Assembly: GCF_000383615.1 (NCBI RefSeq)
Contig: NZ_KB911584.1
Location: forward strand, 1-64,000
Direction of reading: 5' to 3'
Origin: Streptomyces canus 299MFChir4.1
Lineage (GTDB): Bacteria; Actinomycetota; Actinomycetes; Streptomycetales; Streptomycetaceae
Length of the DNA stretch: 64,000 nucleotides
Shown here: positions 19,129 through 28,340 of the stretch, piece by piece
How positions within the stretch are numbered: the stretch's first letter is position 1
Layout of the letters: the number at the start of each line of letters is the position of its first letter
Translations under genes and position numbers: made by a program
Notes under the pieces: model-generated
The model's database searches: none
Told to the model about the DNA's origin: nothing
What the model saw: only the letters and a program-made list of their open reading frames with translations

Positions 19129-19551
19129 CTACCCGCCCTGAGGCAGATCGGTGCGCGGGGCGGCACTGAGATGTACACCGACCCGCTTGACCAGGAGCGT
19201 CATCTCGTACGCGACGAGACCCACGTCCGAGTCGGCGTCCGAGAGGACGGCGAGGCAGCTGCCGTCACCCGCGGCCGTCACGAACAGGAAGGCATCGTCC
19301 AGTTCCACGACCGTCTGCCGGACGTTGCCCGCCTCGAAGTGCCGCCCCACACCCTTGGCCAGGCTGTGGAACCCGGACGCCACGGCGGCGAGGTGCTCGC
19401 TGTCCTCACGGGTCAGGTCCTGGGACACGCCGGTCGGGAGGCCGTCGCTGGAGAGCACCAGGGCCTTGCGAATGCTCGCGACGCGCTCCACCAGGTCATC
19501 GAGGAGCCAGTTGAGCTCGCCGGACTTGTCGGTCGCCTTCGGTGCGGTCAT
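19129..19551 (-). CDS. cvnB: Conservon protein CvnB (roadblock/LC7)
   Basis: A 140-aa roadblock/LC7-domain protein (LNWLLDDLVERVASIRKAL at the start, then LAAVASGFHSLAKGVGRHF). Proteins of this group act with MglA-like GTPases, as MglB does, and CvnB contacts CvnD in studied conservons. Its ATG at 19551 overlaps the cvnA stop in an ATGA arrangement. Confidence 0.94.
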   Translation of the reverse strand: MTAPKATDKSGELNWLLDDLVERVASIRKALVLSSDGLPTGVSQDLTREDSEHLAAVASGFHSLAKGVGRHFEAGNVRQTVVELDDAFLFVTAAGDGSCLAVLSDADSDVGLVAYEMTLLVKRVGVHLSAAPRTDLPQGG

Positions 19552-22500
19552 CGACCGTCCCCCTTAGTCGTTCGTTGTGGTGCTGTGCCGCCGGACGTGT
19601 CGTCGCCCTCGGCGTTCTCCTCACGGCCACGCTGCCAGCCCCGTTGGAGCGAGGCCATTCGGCTGCGTACCTCGTCGGCGTCCCGCTCCGCGGGCTCCGC
19701 CTGGTTCTGGGGGCGCCGCTCCGGGGCCTGTTTGAGCTGCGGGGCCAGGTTGGCCTGTCGTACCCGGCGGGGCAGCGGAGCGGTGCCGGAGCCGGCCTCG
19801 ACGGGCCCGCGGGCAGCGCCGAGAGGCGGCCTGCCGGAGCCGGACGTTCCGGCGGCACCGCCGGAAGGCTCGCCCCAGCCCGGCCGTACGACGCCGCCCG
19901 GCGCGGAGTCGGTCGCGCGCGTGCCGACGGCATCCACGGCCGGGCCCACGGCGCCGAGAGCGGACATATCCGAGCCGTGCCCGCCGGTGGCCGAGTCCTC
20001 AGCGCCCGGGCCACTCGACGCGATGTCGGCACGCCGGGTGCGTCGGGGCAGACCAGGGGCTGCGGGTCCGCCGCCGAGTTCACGACTGGGGGATGTCGAG
20101 GGGGCCGGTGGCTCCGTCAGTCCGTCCAGGCGGTCGGCCACGCCGGTGCTCCGGCGCAGGGCCGCGGCACGGCGGCGGCTCGGCAGTGTCGGAGGTTCGG
20201 AGCGCGCGGGCCCCGCCGCGGGGGTGGTCTGCGACCGGGACGCGCCCGGGCCGATCGCCGGCGGCTGGTCCGCCTCCTCGCGTCCCGTCCGCTCGTCGGT
20301 GACCGGGCGGCCGTGGGAGCTGACCAGCTTGGGAGTCCGGCGACGGGACAACGACACCGGGCCGTCCGCGCTGCCGCCGCCGATGTCCGCCCCGTCGGTT
20401 CCGGGAGCCTCGTCGTCGACCTGGGCCAGGGAGCGGCGCGGCCGGAACAGTCCGCCGCGCTCGCTGTCCTCGGATTCGAGGACGCCCGGCAGATCGCTCA
20501 GGGTGTCCAGGTCGACCGGAGCCTCCAGTTCGACCGGGCCGTCCAGGATCGCGGGCGGCATGCCCCCGAGCGGTGCCCCCCGGGTGAGCGAGACGCGCTG
20601 CCCCTGCTCCAGTTCGGCCTCCTTCGACGGCCGGGGCCTGTCGAGGCGGAAGCCGATGCCGTTGGTGTCGGGGACGTCGTCGGTCAGCAGTGCGTCGGGG
20701 ATGAAGACGACCGCCGTCGTGCCGCCGTACGGCGAAGGCTGCAGCGAGACTCTGACGTTCTGCCGCTGGGCGAGCCGGCTGACCACGAACAGCCCCAGCC
20801 GGTCGGTGTCGGACAGCTCGAACTCCGGTGTCTCGGCGAGCCGGAGGTTGGCGTCAAGGAGCGCGTCGGCGGCCATGCCGAGTCCGCGGTCGTGGATCTC
20901 CAGGGTGAAGCCGTTGGCGACGCGCTCGCCCAGGACCTGGACGGCGGTGTGCGGCGGGGAGAACACGGTGGCGTTCTCCAGCAGTTCGGCCACCAGATGC
21001 GTGAGGTCCGCGACGGCCGGGCCGGTCACGGCCACCCTCGGCAGCCGGCGGACCTCGATGCGCTCGTAGTCCTCGACCTCGGCGACGGCGGCACGGACGA
21101 CGTCCATGAGCTGGACGGGTTTGCGCCACTGCCGTGAGGGGGCGGCGCCGGAGAGGATCACCAGGCCCTCGGCGTGCCGGCGCATACGGGTCGTCAGATG
21201 GTCGAGGCGGAACAGGTCGGCGAGTTCGTCGGTGTCCTCGGTGCGGCGCTCCATGGTGTCGAGCAGGGTGAGCTGCTTGTGCAGCAGAACCTGGCTGCGC
21301 CGGGCGAGGTTGACGAAGACCTCGGAGACCCCGGCGCGCAACTCGGCCTGTTTGACGGCCGCTTCGACGGCGGCGCGCTGGAGGGTGTTGAGCGCCTGAC
21401 CGACCTCGCCCATCTCGTTCTTGTCGTACTCCAGGCGTGGGACCTCGGTCTCGATGTCGATCTGTTCGCCCACGGACAGCCGGCGCATCACGCTGGGCAG
21501 CCGTACGCCGGAGGCCTCGTGGGCCTCCAGACGCAGTTGCCGCAGGTCGCGGATGAGGCCGCGGCCGACGCGCACGGACAGCACGAGCGAGAAGAGCAGG
21601 GCGATCAGACCGAGGATGCCGACGGCGGCCGCCTTGATGATGACGCCCACCGCGTCCGGCCGGACGCGGTCCTGGAGGCGGTCGCCCGCCTGGTCGTCGA
21701 GCTTGGCGAGTTCGTCGAGCGCGCTGCCCGCGGCGGCGTCCCAGCTCTTTGCGCTGACACTGCCGGTCGTGCCGGGCTCCGCGGTGGCGACGGACTGCTC
21801 GGCGGAGCGCAGCGGAGCGGTGCCGGCGTTCTTCCAGAAACGCTCGTAGCGCTCGCGCTCCGAGGCCGGCAGGACTCCCAGGCTGACGTCGTACATCAGG
21901 GTCCGCTGGGCGGCGAGGTCGGAGACGTCGCGGATCTCGTCACGGGTGAGCTTGCCCACCACGAGGGCGGAACCGAGAAGGGCGTCCTCGCGGGAGAGCA
22001 GTTCGCGGGCCCGGGTGATGTTGACCAGCGCCCGGGCCTGCTTGTCCAGTTCGACGTTGTCGATGCCGTCGAGGGTGGCGAGGAGGACGTAGGCGGGGTC
22101 GACGAGGCGGTTGTACTGGTCGAGGGCCTGGAACCTGGAGACGGTGCCGTCCTCGACACTGCGGCGCAGCGAGTCGATGCCGTCGAAGGCGTCCAGGACG
22201 GCGGTGAGGCGCTCGTCGTCGTCCTGGTCCAGACCGTCGCGGACATCGGGATCGTGCGCGTTCCGGCGGAACTTGGCGATGGCCTCGTCCGAGGCGCTCC
22301 TCGTGCCGCGCAGCGCGGCCAGGGCGTCCGAGGCGCGCGGATCGGCCAGGTAGACGAGCGTCTGGCGGCGTTCCTGCTGGAGCACGCGCACGGTGTCCTC
22401 GATGGGATACCCGAGCTTCTCCGTAACGGTCGACACCTGGAAGAGCCGGGCGACCTCACGTCCCGTCAGCACCGTGGCGAAGCCCCACACCGCGATCAGG

Positions 22501-22565
22501 GACACCAGCGGCACGAGAAGCAGCGCCACGATCTTCCGGCGGATCGACTTCCCGCGAAAGCGCAT
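19548..22565 (-). CDS. cvnA: Conservon sensor kinase-like protein CvnA (NIT domain)
   Basis: A 1005-aa membrane protein. The first helix is near residues 12-35 (IVALLLVPLVSLIAVWGF). A nitrate/nitrite-sensing (NIT-type) extracellular helical region runs to about 300, and a second helix lies near 310-335. A HAMP-like linker and an HATPase_c domain follow, with the N-box ELLENATVFSPP and G1 box IHDRGLGMA. The phosphoacceptor region reads FRLDHLTTRMRRH. The last 340 residues are Pro/Ser/Gly-rich and probably disordered. The ATG at 22565 is chosen by GGGGGAGG just upstream and the start of the basic leader MRFRGKSIRRK. Confidence 0.94.
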   Translation of the reverse strand: MRFRGKSIRRKIVALLLVPLVSLIAVWGFATVLTGREVARLFQVSTVTEKLGYPIEDTVRVLQQERRQTLVYLADPRASDALAALRGTRSASDEAIAKFRRNAHDPDVRDGLDQDDDERLTAVLDAFDGIDSLRRSVEDGTVSRFQALDQYNRLVDPAYVLLATLDGIDNVELDKQARALVNITRARELLSREDALLGSALVVGKLTRDEIRDVSDLAAQRTLMYDVSLGVLPASERERYERFWKNAGTAPLRSAEQSVATAEPGTTGSVSAKSWDAAAGSALDELAKLDDQAGDRLQDRVRPDAVGVIIKAAAVGILGLIALLFSLVLSVRVGRGLIRDLRQLRLEAHEASGVRLPSVMRRLSVGEQIDIETEVPRLEYDKNEMGEVGQALNTLQRAAVEAAVKQAELRAGVSEVFVNLARRSQVLLHKQLTLLDTMERRTEDTDELADLFRLDHLTTRMRRHAEGLVILSGAAPSRQWRKPVQLMDVVRAAVAEVEDYERIEVRRLPRVAVTGPAVADLTHLVAELLENATVFSPPHTAVQVLGERVANGFTLEIHDRGLGMAADALLDANLRLAETPEFELSDTDRLGLFVVSRLAQRQNVRVSLQPSPYGGTTAVVFIPDALLTDDVPDTNGIGFRLDRPRPSKEAELEQGQRVSLTRGAPLGGMPPAILDGPVELEAPVDLDTLSDLPGVLESEDSERGGLFRPRRSLAQVDDEAPGTDGADIGGGSADGPVSLSRRRTPKLVSSHGRPVTDERTGREEADQPPAIGPGASRSQTTPAAGPARSEPPTLPSRRRAAALRRSTGVADRLDGLTEPPAPSTSPSRELGGGPAAPGLPRRTRRADIASSGPGAEDSATGGHGSDMSALGAVGPAVDAVGTRATDSAPGGVVRPGWGEPSGGAAGTSGSGRPPLGAARGPVEAGSGTAPLPRRVRQANLAPQLKQAPERRPQNQAEPAERDADEVRSRMASLQRGWQRGREENAEGDDTSGGTAPQRTTKGDGR

Positions 22566-22993
22566 GGCCTCCCCCAGCTGGACCCCCGCCGGCCGGGGGT
22601 ACACATGTACGTCAACAAACCGGCGCGAGCCTACTACCGACGCACACGTAACTCGAAGTTGCGTCCGGAACCCGAACTTCTGCCGCGGTTTCTAGAGATG
22701 GGTGCTTGTCCTCCCATTGCGGGAGATTGCGTCCTGCGACCAGGTGGGGCGATCGGACCGGAACCGATCGGCCAGGGCGGGTGGTTGGCTGGATTTTTTC
22801 GTTTCTTTGATGTCGCGAGGGAATCTTGAAGGGGTCTTGTTCGTCTACCTCTTCGGGAAATGGCGGTGGATTCGGCCACAGGAGCCGCATCTGCAACTGG
22901 GCGGCGTAAAGCAGCGCAAGCCGGGCAGCCACCTTAGAAGCCCGGTTCACGAACACCGGGACCAGGGGTCTGCCGGCGGTGGGGAGTGACACG
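22566..22993. promoter_or_regulatory. Divergent gap between cvnA and the 22994 gene
   Basis: This gap of 428 bp has no gene. It must hold the promoters of the conservon and of the divergent small membrane protein. A CGATCGG/CCGATCG inverted repeat (22750-22770) is the best operator candidate. It is followed by a GGATTTTTTCG stretch at about 22791. I cannot place -10/-35 boxes with confidence. Confidence 0.3.
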
Positions 22994-23536
22994 GTGATGG
23001 GCACGGCGGAACGGCAGGAGGCGCCGGGAACCGGCGCGGAGACAGCGAGTCCGACGGCGCCCCGGCGCACCGAGGCACGGGTTCCCGACATACCGGCGGA
23101 GCCGGCCGTGCCGCGCAGGCGCGCCGCGGCCCGGGAGGAGGCGTACCGGCCATTGTGGGTCGAGGAGCCCGCCCGCAGGCGTCGGCTGCCGGATCCGGTG
23201 CGGACCTCCGCGGTGCGGGCGGTACTCATCATCGCGGTGACCCTGCTTCAGGCGATGGTGGCCTTCCTGTGCACCCTGGCCGGGTCCTGGCTGGCGTTCC
23301 CGATGGTGCTGAGCAGTGTGGCGAGCACCGTGGTGGCCACCTGGGGCGCCGTGGACGTCTGGGTGACCCGTCAGGTCTGGAACCAGCGCTACGGCGTGGT
23401 GTCGACCCCGAGCAGCACGGCGCGTGCGCTGCGGCGTGAGCGCCGCAAAGCCCGGCGGCACGCGCGGGTCACGGAGCGGACCCAGAAGCGGATACGGCGT
23501 CAGGGCGGCAGCGCCGGGCAGCTGTCCCACCCGTGA
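22994..23536 (+). CDS. Small two-helix membrane protein of unknown function
   Basis: About 180 aa. The first 75 residues are Pro/Ala/Arg-rich and probably cytosolic. Two adjacent membrane helices follow (AVLIIAVTLLQAMVAFLCTL and AFPMVLSSVASTVVATWGAV), then a very basic C-terminal tail (RRERRKARRHARVTERTQK). I do not recognise a named family. The GTG at 22994 is favoured by GGGGAG seven bases upstream; ATG 22997 is also possible. It diverges from cvnA and is convergent with the SMC-like operon. The basic tail could bind nucleic acid or membrane lipids, but this is a guess. Confidence 0.7.
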   Translation: MMGTAERQEAPGTGAETASPTAPRRTEARVPDIPAEPAVPRRRAAAREEAYRPLWVEEPARRRRLPDPVRTSAVRAVLIIAVTLLQAMVAFLCTLAGSWLAFPMVLSSVASTVVATWGAVDVWVTRQVWNQRYGVVSTPSSTARALRRERRKARRHARVTERTQKRIRRQGGSAGQLSHP

Positions 23537-23614
23537 GGGCTTCACCCGCGAGGGCTTGATCACCCACGCCGTCGGCGACGGCCGACCGCCCACCGGACGC
23601 GGCCCCGCGGGCCC

Positions 23615-26600
23615 TTACGGAGTCGCGGGCGCCGGACGCTTGAACATCCGGGTCGCCGTGATCTCGCTGTGCCCCGCCTCCCCCGCCTGCGGCTGCTGCG
23701 GCAGGCCGGGGCGGAGGTGTTCCTCCACGCTGATGTACTTCAGGCCGGCCCTGAGGTCCGCGTCATTGCGCAACCGGATGACCAGGGGGAACTCGGCGAG
23801 CGCCGTCGTGTCGAACAGGCCGGTGGTGTAAAGGAGTTGCACACCCAGCGCGTCCGACACGGCCCGCTGGAGCTCCAGCAGATACGTCGCGTTGGCGCGG
23901 CCGATGGGGTTGTCCAGGAACAGCGTCCCCGCGTGCCGGTGCTTGTCCCGGCCCCGGTCGTTGGACCGCAGGGCCGCCATCGTGCAGTACAGCGCGATGG
24001 CTGCCGTCAGCAGCTGACCGCCGGAGAACACGTCACCCATCTGCCCCACGGGCACCCGCTCGGCCCGCAGCACGGCGTCCGGCTTGAGGATCTCCACGGC
24101 CACCCCCCTGGGCTGGAGCGCCGCCCCGACTCCCCGCAGCAGCAGGGACATTCCGTCCCGCCGCAGGTCGGAGTTCTTCTTCACCGCCGCCCTGGTCGCC
24201 TCGTCGATGACCTCGCCGAGCCGCTCGGTCAGCGCCGCCTGGTCGGGCTCCTCGAAGCGGATCCGCAGGAACTCCTGCCCGGACCACTCACCGAGCCCCT
24301 CCGGCAGCCGGGACAGCCGCTGGGCGGACCTGAGCGTGGCGAGGGCGGACTCCACGAGCCCCCGCAGCCGGTCCACGATCGAGTCCCGGTTCCGCTCCAG
24401 CTGCGCCAACTCGTCGGTCAGCACCCGCAGTCGGGGTGCGAAGGCGTCCGCCCACTTCTGCGCGTGCTCGGGCAGGGCCGAGGCGGGCAGCTCGCGGATC
24501 TGCTGCCGCGCGGGCGTGCGGACCTGCTCGTAGCGCGTGGAGTTGGCGTGGCGCACGAGGACGTCACTGGCCTCGCGGACGGCCGACTCGGCGGCGGAGA
24601 GGTCGGCGGCACAGCCGCGCAGCGACCGTCGGGCCTCGGCGGCGGCCTGCCGGGCCTCCTCGGGGCTGCCCGGGTACGGCTCCTGCTCGTCCTGCTCGTC
24701 CTCCATGGCGTGCTCGCGCAGCAGGTCGCGCAGCATCGCGGCGATCTCGTCGAAGCCGTCCGCCGCGTCCTCGGCGGCCCGGTGGGAGCCGAGCAGTTCC
24801 GCGTGCACCTCCCTGGCCTGTGCCAGCGCCTCGGTCCGGGAGGCGAGTTCGGCGGTGGCCGTACGCAACAGCGCCTGCGCGTGCTCGGCGTCGCGCGGCT
24901 CCAGCTCCGGCGACAGCTCGGTGTGCGCCTCACCGTCCTCGGGTGCGTGCCGTTCGGCCTCGCCGCGCAACCGCCCCAGCTGCTCGCTCGCGGTCGACAC
25001 CCGGGTCTCCAGGAGCTGCACCAGCTCCTCCGCACGGGCGGCGGCGGCCTGCCGGGAGGGCCCGTCGGAGCCGTCGGGCGACTGAAGCAGCTGCGCCGCG
25101 CGGGTGCGGACCTTGTTGCTCAGCCGGTCCAGTTCGGCGAGGGCCGCGCTCTCGTCGCTCTCCGCCCGCGCCTGCTCGGCCCGCAGGTCGGCACCGACCC
25201 CCACCTTCTCGTACAGCTGGGAGGCGGCACGGTAGGCCTCGCGGAGCGCGGGCAGCGAGGACTTGGAGGCGTCCGGGTCACTGTCCGGTACGTCGTCCGG
25301 GGCGCCGGCGATCTCGGCGCGCTCGGCGCGCAGCGCCCGCGCGGTGCGGCGGGCGTCGTCGGCGGCCCGCTGGGCCCCGCGCCGGTCCTCGTCGGCGGCC
25401 CGGGCCCGCTCCAGACAGGTCTGGGCGCGGGCTTCCGACTCGGTGGCCTCGTCGGCCAGCTCACGCAGTTTGGCCTGCCAGCCGGCCCGCTCGCGCAGCC
25501 GGAAGGCCAGCCCGGCGAGGGCGTCGGCGGCGCGCCGGGCCTTCTGAGCGGCTTCCTGTCGCTCGTCACGTGTCTGCGCGGCCTCGGCGGCGGCTTCGTC
25601 GGCCTCCGCCCGTACCGTGCGCGCCTCGGCCAGTTCGGCCTCCGACTCCTCGGCGAACACGCGCGTGTCCATGGCGGCCTGGGCCAGCTCGACGAGCCGG
25701 CCGGCCGGACAGCCGGTGCGCCAGGAGGCGAGCCGGGCGGCCAGTTCACGGTCCTTGCCGAGGCGGGCCGCGAGCGACCGGATCTCCTCGTCCCGTTCGC
25801 CGGCCCGCGCGCGCAGCGCCTGGCGCTCCTCGTCGGCGGCGTGTTCGTCGTGCATGGCCGGGTTCGGCGGCACGAGGAAGACGTCGGCGCTCTGGGAATC
25901 GGTCGCCGGGGTCGGTGCCAGCAGGGCGGCGGCCGTGCCGACGGCGACGGCGGAGCGCGGGAGGAGGGCCGCGTCGTTCAGCGCCTCACGGGCACGCGCG
26001 TGGGTGTCGGGGTCGGTGATGATCACGCCGTCGACCAGTTCGGGCCGGGTGGCCAGCACGCGCGCGTGGTCGACGGGGTCGACGGCCTGGGCGAGGTAGC
26101 GCCAGCCGGGCAGGGCGGGGATGCCGTTCTCACCGAGGAACTCGACCGTGGCCAGCACGTCCGGGCCCGGCGGCAGAAGCCCGCCGTCACCGAGCGCGCC
26201 GAGGATCCGGGAGTCGTCGGCGGCGGCGGTCCGCAGCTCGAAGAGTTGGCGTTCGGCGGCGGAGACGGAGTCGTCGAGCAGTTCCCGCAGTTCGTCGGCG
26301 AACCGGTCGAGATCCTCGGGGGTCAGACCGGCGTCGGCGTGAGACCCCATGGAGCCACTGTGCGGATCGGCGCCACTACCGGCACCCTCGCGCCCGGCCG
26401 CGCCGTGCGTCCTCGGGCCCTCTGCGCCCGCGCGCGGTCCCGGCACGGCCGCGGAGGTTCCGGTCAGGCTCAGCAACTCCGCCAGGCGCTCCTCTCCCGC
26501 CAGGCCCTCGGCCAGGCGCCGCTCGGCCTCGTAGGACCGCGCGGCCGCCGTGGCCGCGTCCTCCGCGCGGGCGGCCGTGAGCTCCGCCCGGGATTCGGCG

Positions 26601-28303
26601 GCGGCCGCCTCGCGCGCGTGCTCGGCGGCCCGGTGGGATGCCTCGCGCGCGGTGTCCCAGGCGGCCACGGCCGTCTTCTCGGCGTCGCTCGCGGCGAGGG
26701 CGGCCCGGGCGGGGTCGGCGTCGGGCGCGCTGTCGTCGAGCCAGCCCGCGCGGACCGCCTCGGCGGTCTCCTGCTCGACCTCGCTCAGCCGCTGGCGCAG
26801 ATGGCCGATCTCACTGCGGGCGCGCTGCGCCTCGGTGGCGGCGGACGTGGAGTCCCGGTGGGCCGACTCGCTGACTTCCTGGAGGGCGGCGGACCGCTCC
26901 TCCTCCTCGTTGGCGAGCGTCTCGGCACCCTCGGCGGCCGCGTGCAGGGCCCGTACCAGATCGACGGCGGCCTTGGCGCGGGCGGCGAGCGCGGGAGCCG
27001 CGTCCCGCTCGGCCTCCTGGATGGCGGCGGCCACGCGCGCGACCCGGTCGGCGGCGGCGCGGTGCCGCAGCACGGCCTCGGCGGCCTGCCAGGCGGAGTG
27101 CAGCGTGCGCGCTTCGGCGAGCTCGCGCTTCTGGGCCGCGGCCGACTTCTCGGCGGCCGCCAGCGCCAGGGAGGCGTGCCGGTAGGCGAGTTCGGCGGCG
27201 ACGAGCGCACTGCGCTCCCGGCCCGCCTCGGCGTGCGTGACGGCGTACGCGGCCGCGGTGACCCGCTGGGCCAGGTCCGCTGCCCGTACCCGCTCCTGGA
27301 CACCCCGCGCGGACAGCCGCCGGGCCAGCGTGCGGGTACGGCGCTCGGCGCCCGCGTGGATGTCACGCGCGCGTGAGCGGGCCTCGGCGGCCTCGACGAT
27401 CCGGCCCAGCAGGTCCACGGAGCCTGCGGTGAAGTCCCGTTCGGCGATGAGTTCGGCGCGTCGCCCCAGCTTGTTGCCGAATCCGCTGACCAGGTCGGCG
27501 AGCCCGTCGGTGTCGCGGGTGTCGGTCACGGCGCGCAGCAGCAGGTCGGTGAAGTCGGAGTCCTTCTTCACCGCGAACAGGCCGGCGGCCTCGCCCTCGT
27601 CGGCGTTCATCTCCCGCTGGTAGCGGAACAGTTCGGGATCCAGGCCGAGGTCGCCGAGGTGCTCGATCCAGCGGTCGTGGATCTCCTCCCAGTGCACCTC
27701 CAGATGCGGATACGCCTTTCCCGCCTCGGTGATGGCGTCCCGGAAGCCCTTCATGGTGCGGCGGCGGCCCTGTGCGGCCGACTGGCCCTCGGCGGGCGGC
27801 CGTACGGCGGTGGACTCGGCGACGGGCAGGTTGTCGAGGCTGAGCCCCGGTCCGGGCCGGAAGGAGTACCAGGCCTCGGCGAACTTCCGCGGGTCGTTGG
27901 AGACCTGGCGCCCCCGCCACTCGCTGACCTTGCCGACGACGACACACTCGCCGGTCAGCGTGTGCTGCCACTCCAGGGCCACGTGCCCGCAGTCGTCCGC
28001 CAGCAGGAACTTCCGCAGCACACCGGAGCTGGCGCCGCCCAGGGTGTTCCGGTGGCCCGGCAGCATCACCGAGAAGATCAGCTTGAGCAGGACGGACTTG
28101 CCGCCGCCGTTCTCCAGGAAGAGCACTCCGGCGGGCGCGGGCCGGCGGGGCGGGCCGACGGGCTCCTCCTCGAAGAACTCCGCCTGGGTGGGCGCGGGGT
28201 CGGGCACCTCCGCGCCGACGCCGCGCAGGTCCAGCACGGTGTCGGCGTAGCGCGCACCAGCGGGGCCGATGGAGTAGAGGCGGACCCGGGACAGCTCGTA
28301 CAT
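23615..28303 (-). CDS. SMC/MukB-like condensin ATPase (large coiled-coil)
   Basis: A 1562-aa SMC-like ATPase. The N-terminal head has Walker A LFLENGGGKSVLLKLIF (K69). Then follows about 1050 residues of Ala/Glu/Arg-rich coiled coil, broken near residues 640-830 by a hinge-like globular segment (DDSRILGALGDGGLLPPG). The C-terminal head has the ABC signature VFSGGQLLTAAIAL (about 1425-1438) and Walker B TLFLDNP (1460-1466). The usual catalytic Glu after the Walker B Asp is Asn here. It is the last gene of a three-gene operon after two smaller proteins, the order seen in mksFEB/jetABC. A DNA-loop-extruding or DNA-clamping role is inferred. No ribosome site is strong; ATG 28303 follows GAGAG. 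Confidence 0.85.
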   Translation of the reverse strand: MYELSRVRLYSIGPAGARYADTVLDLRGVGAEVPDPAPTQAEFFEEEPVGPPRRPAPAGVLFLENGGGKSVLLKLIFSVMLPGHRNTLGGASSGVLRKFLLADDCGHVALEWQHTLTGECVVVGKVSEWRGRQVSNDPRKFAEAWYSFRPGPGLSLDNLPVAESTAVRPPAEGQSAAQGRRRTMKGFRDAITEAGKAYPHLEVHWEEIHDRWIEHLGDLGLDPELFRYQREMNADEGEAAGLFAVKKDSDFTDLLLRAVTDTRDTDGLADLVSGFGNKLGRRAELIAERDFTAGSVDLLGRIVEAAEARSRARDIHAGAERRTRTLARRLSARGVQERVRAADLAQRVTAAAYAVTHAEAGRERSALVAAELAYRHASLALAAAEKSAAAQKRELAEARTLHSAWQAAEAVLRHRAAADRVARVAAAIQEAERDAAPALAARAKAAVDLVRALHAAAEGAETLANEEEERSAALQEVSESAHRDSTSAATEAQRARSEIGHLRQRLSEVEQETAEAVRAGWLDDSAPDADPARAALAASDAEKTAVAAWDTAREASHRAAEHAREAAAAESRAELTAARAEDAATAAARSYEAERRLAEGLAGEERLAELLSLTGTSAAVPGPRAGAEGPRTHGAAGREGAGSGADPHSGSMGSHADAGLTPEDLDRFADELRELLDDSVSAAERQLFELRTAAADDSRILGALGDGGLLPPGPDVLATVEFLGENGIPALPGWRYLAQAVDPVDHARVLATRPELVDGVIITDPDTHARAREALNDAALLPRSAVAVGTAAALLAPTPATDSQSADVFLVPPNPAMHDEHAADEERQALRARAGERDEEIRSLAARLGKDRELAARLASWRTGCPAGRLVELAQAAMDTRVFAEESEAELAEARTVRAEADEAAAEAAQTRDERQEAAQKARRAADALAGLAFRLRERAGWQAKLRELADEATESEARAQTCLERARAADEDRRGAQRAADDARRTARALRAERAEIAGAPDDVPDSDPDASKSSLPALREAYRAASQLYEKVGVGADLRAEQARAESDESAALAELDRLSNKVRTRAAQLLQSPDGSDGPSRQAAAARAEELVQLLETRVSTASEQLGRLRGEAERHAPEDGEAHTELSPELEPRDAEHAQALLRTATAELASRTEALAQAREVHAELLGSHRAAEDAADGFDEIAAMLRDLLREHAMEDEQDEQEPYPGSPEEARQAAAEARRSLRGCAADLSAAESAVREASDVLVRHANSTRYEQVRTPARQQIRELPASALPEHAQKWADAFAPRLRVLTDELAQLERNRDSIVDRLRGLVESALATLRSAQRLSRLPEGLGEWSGQEFLRIRFEEPDQAALTERLGEVIDEATRAAVKKNSDLRRDGMSLLLRGVGAALQPRGVAVEILKPDAVLRAERVPVGQMGDVFSGGQLLTAAIALYCTMAALRSNDRGRDKHRHAGTLFLDNPIGRANATYLLELQRAVSDALGVQLLYTTGLFDTTALAEFPLVIRLRNDADLRAGLKYISVEEHLRPGLPQQPQAGEAGHSEITATRMFKRPAPATP

Positions 28304-28340
28304 GGCGGACTCTCGTAAGTCTTCGGCAGGTCAGGGAAGT

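Noticed and set aside
23669..27376. Long open plus-strand frame (1235 codons) opposite the SMC-like gene
   Set aside because: It is a shadow of the GC-rich, Ala/Glu/Arg-rich coiled coil. Its product is low-complexity Gly/Arg/Leu and the minus-strand gene has clear ABC motifs.
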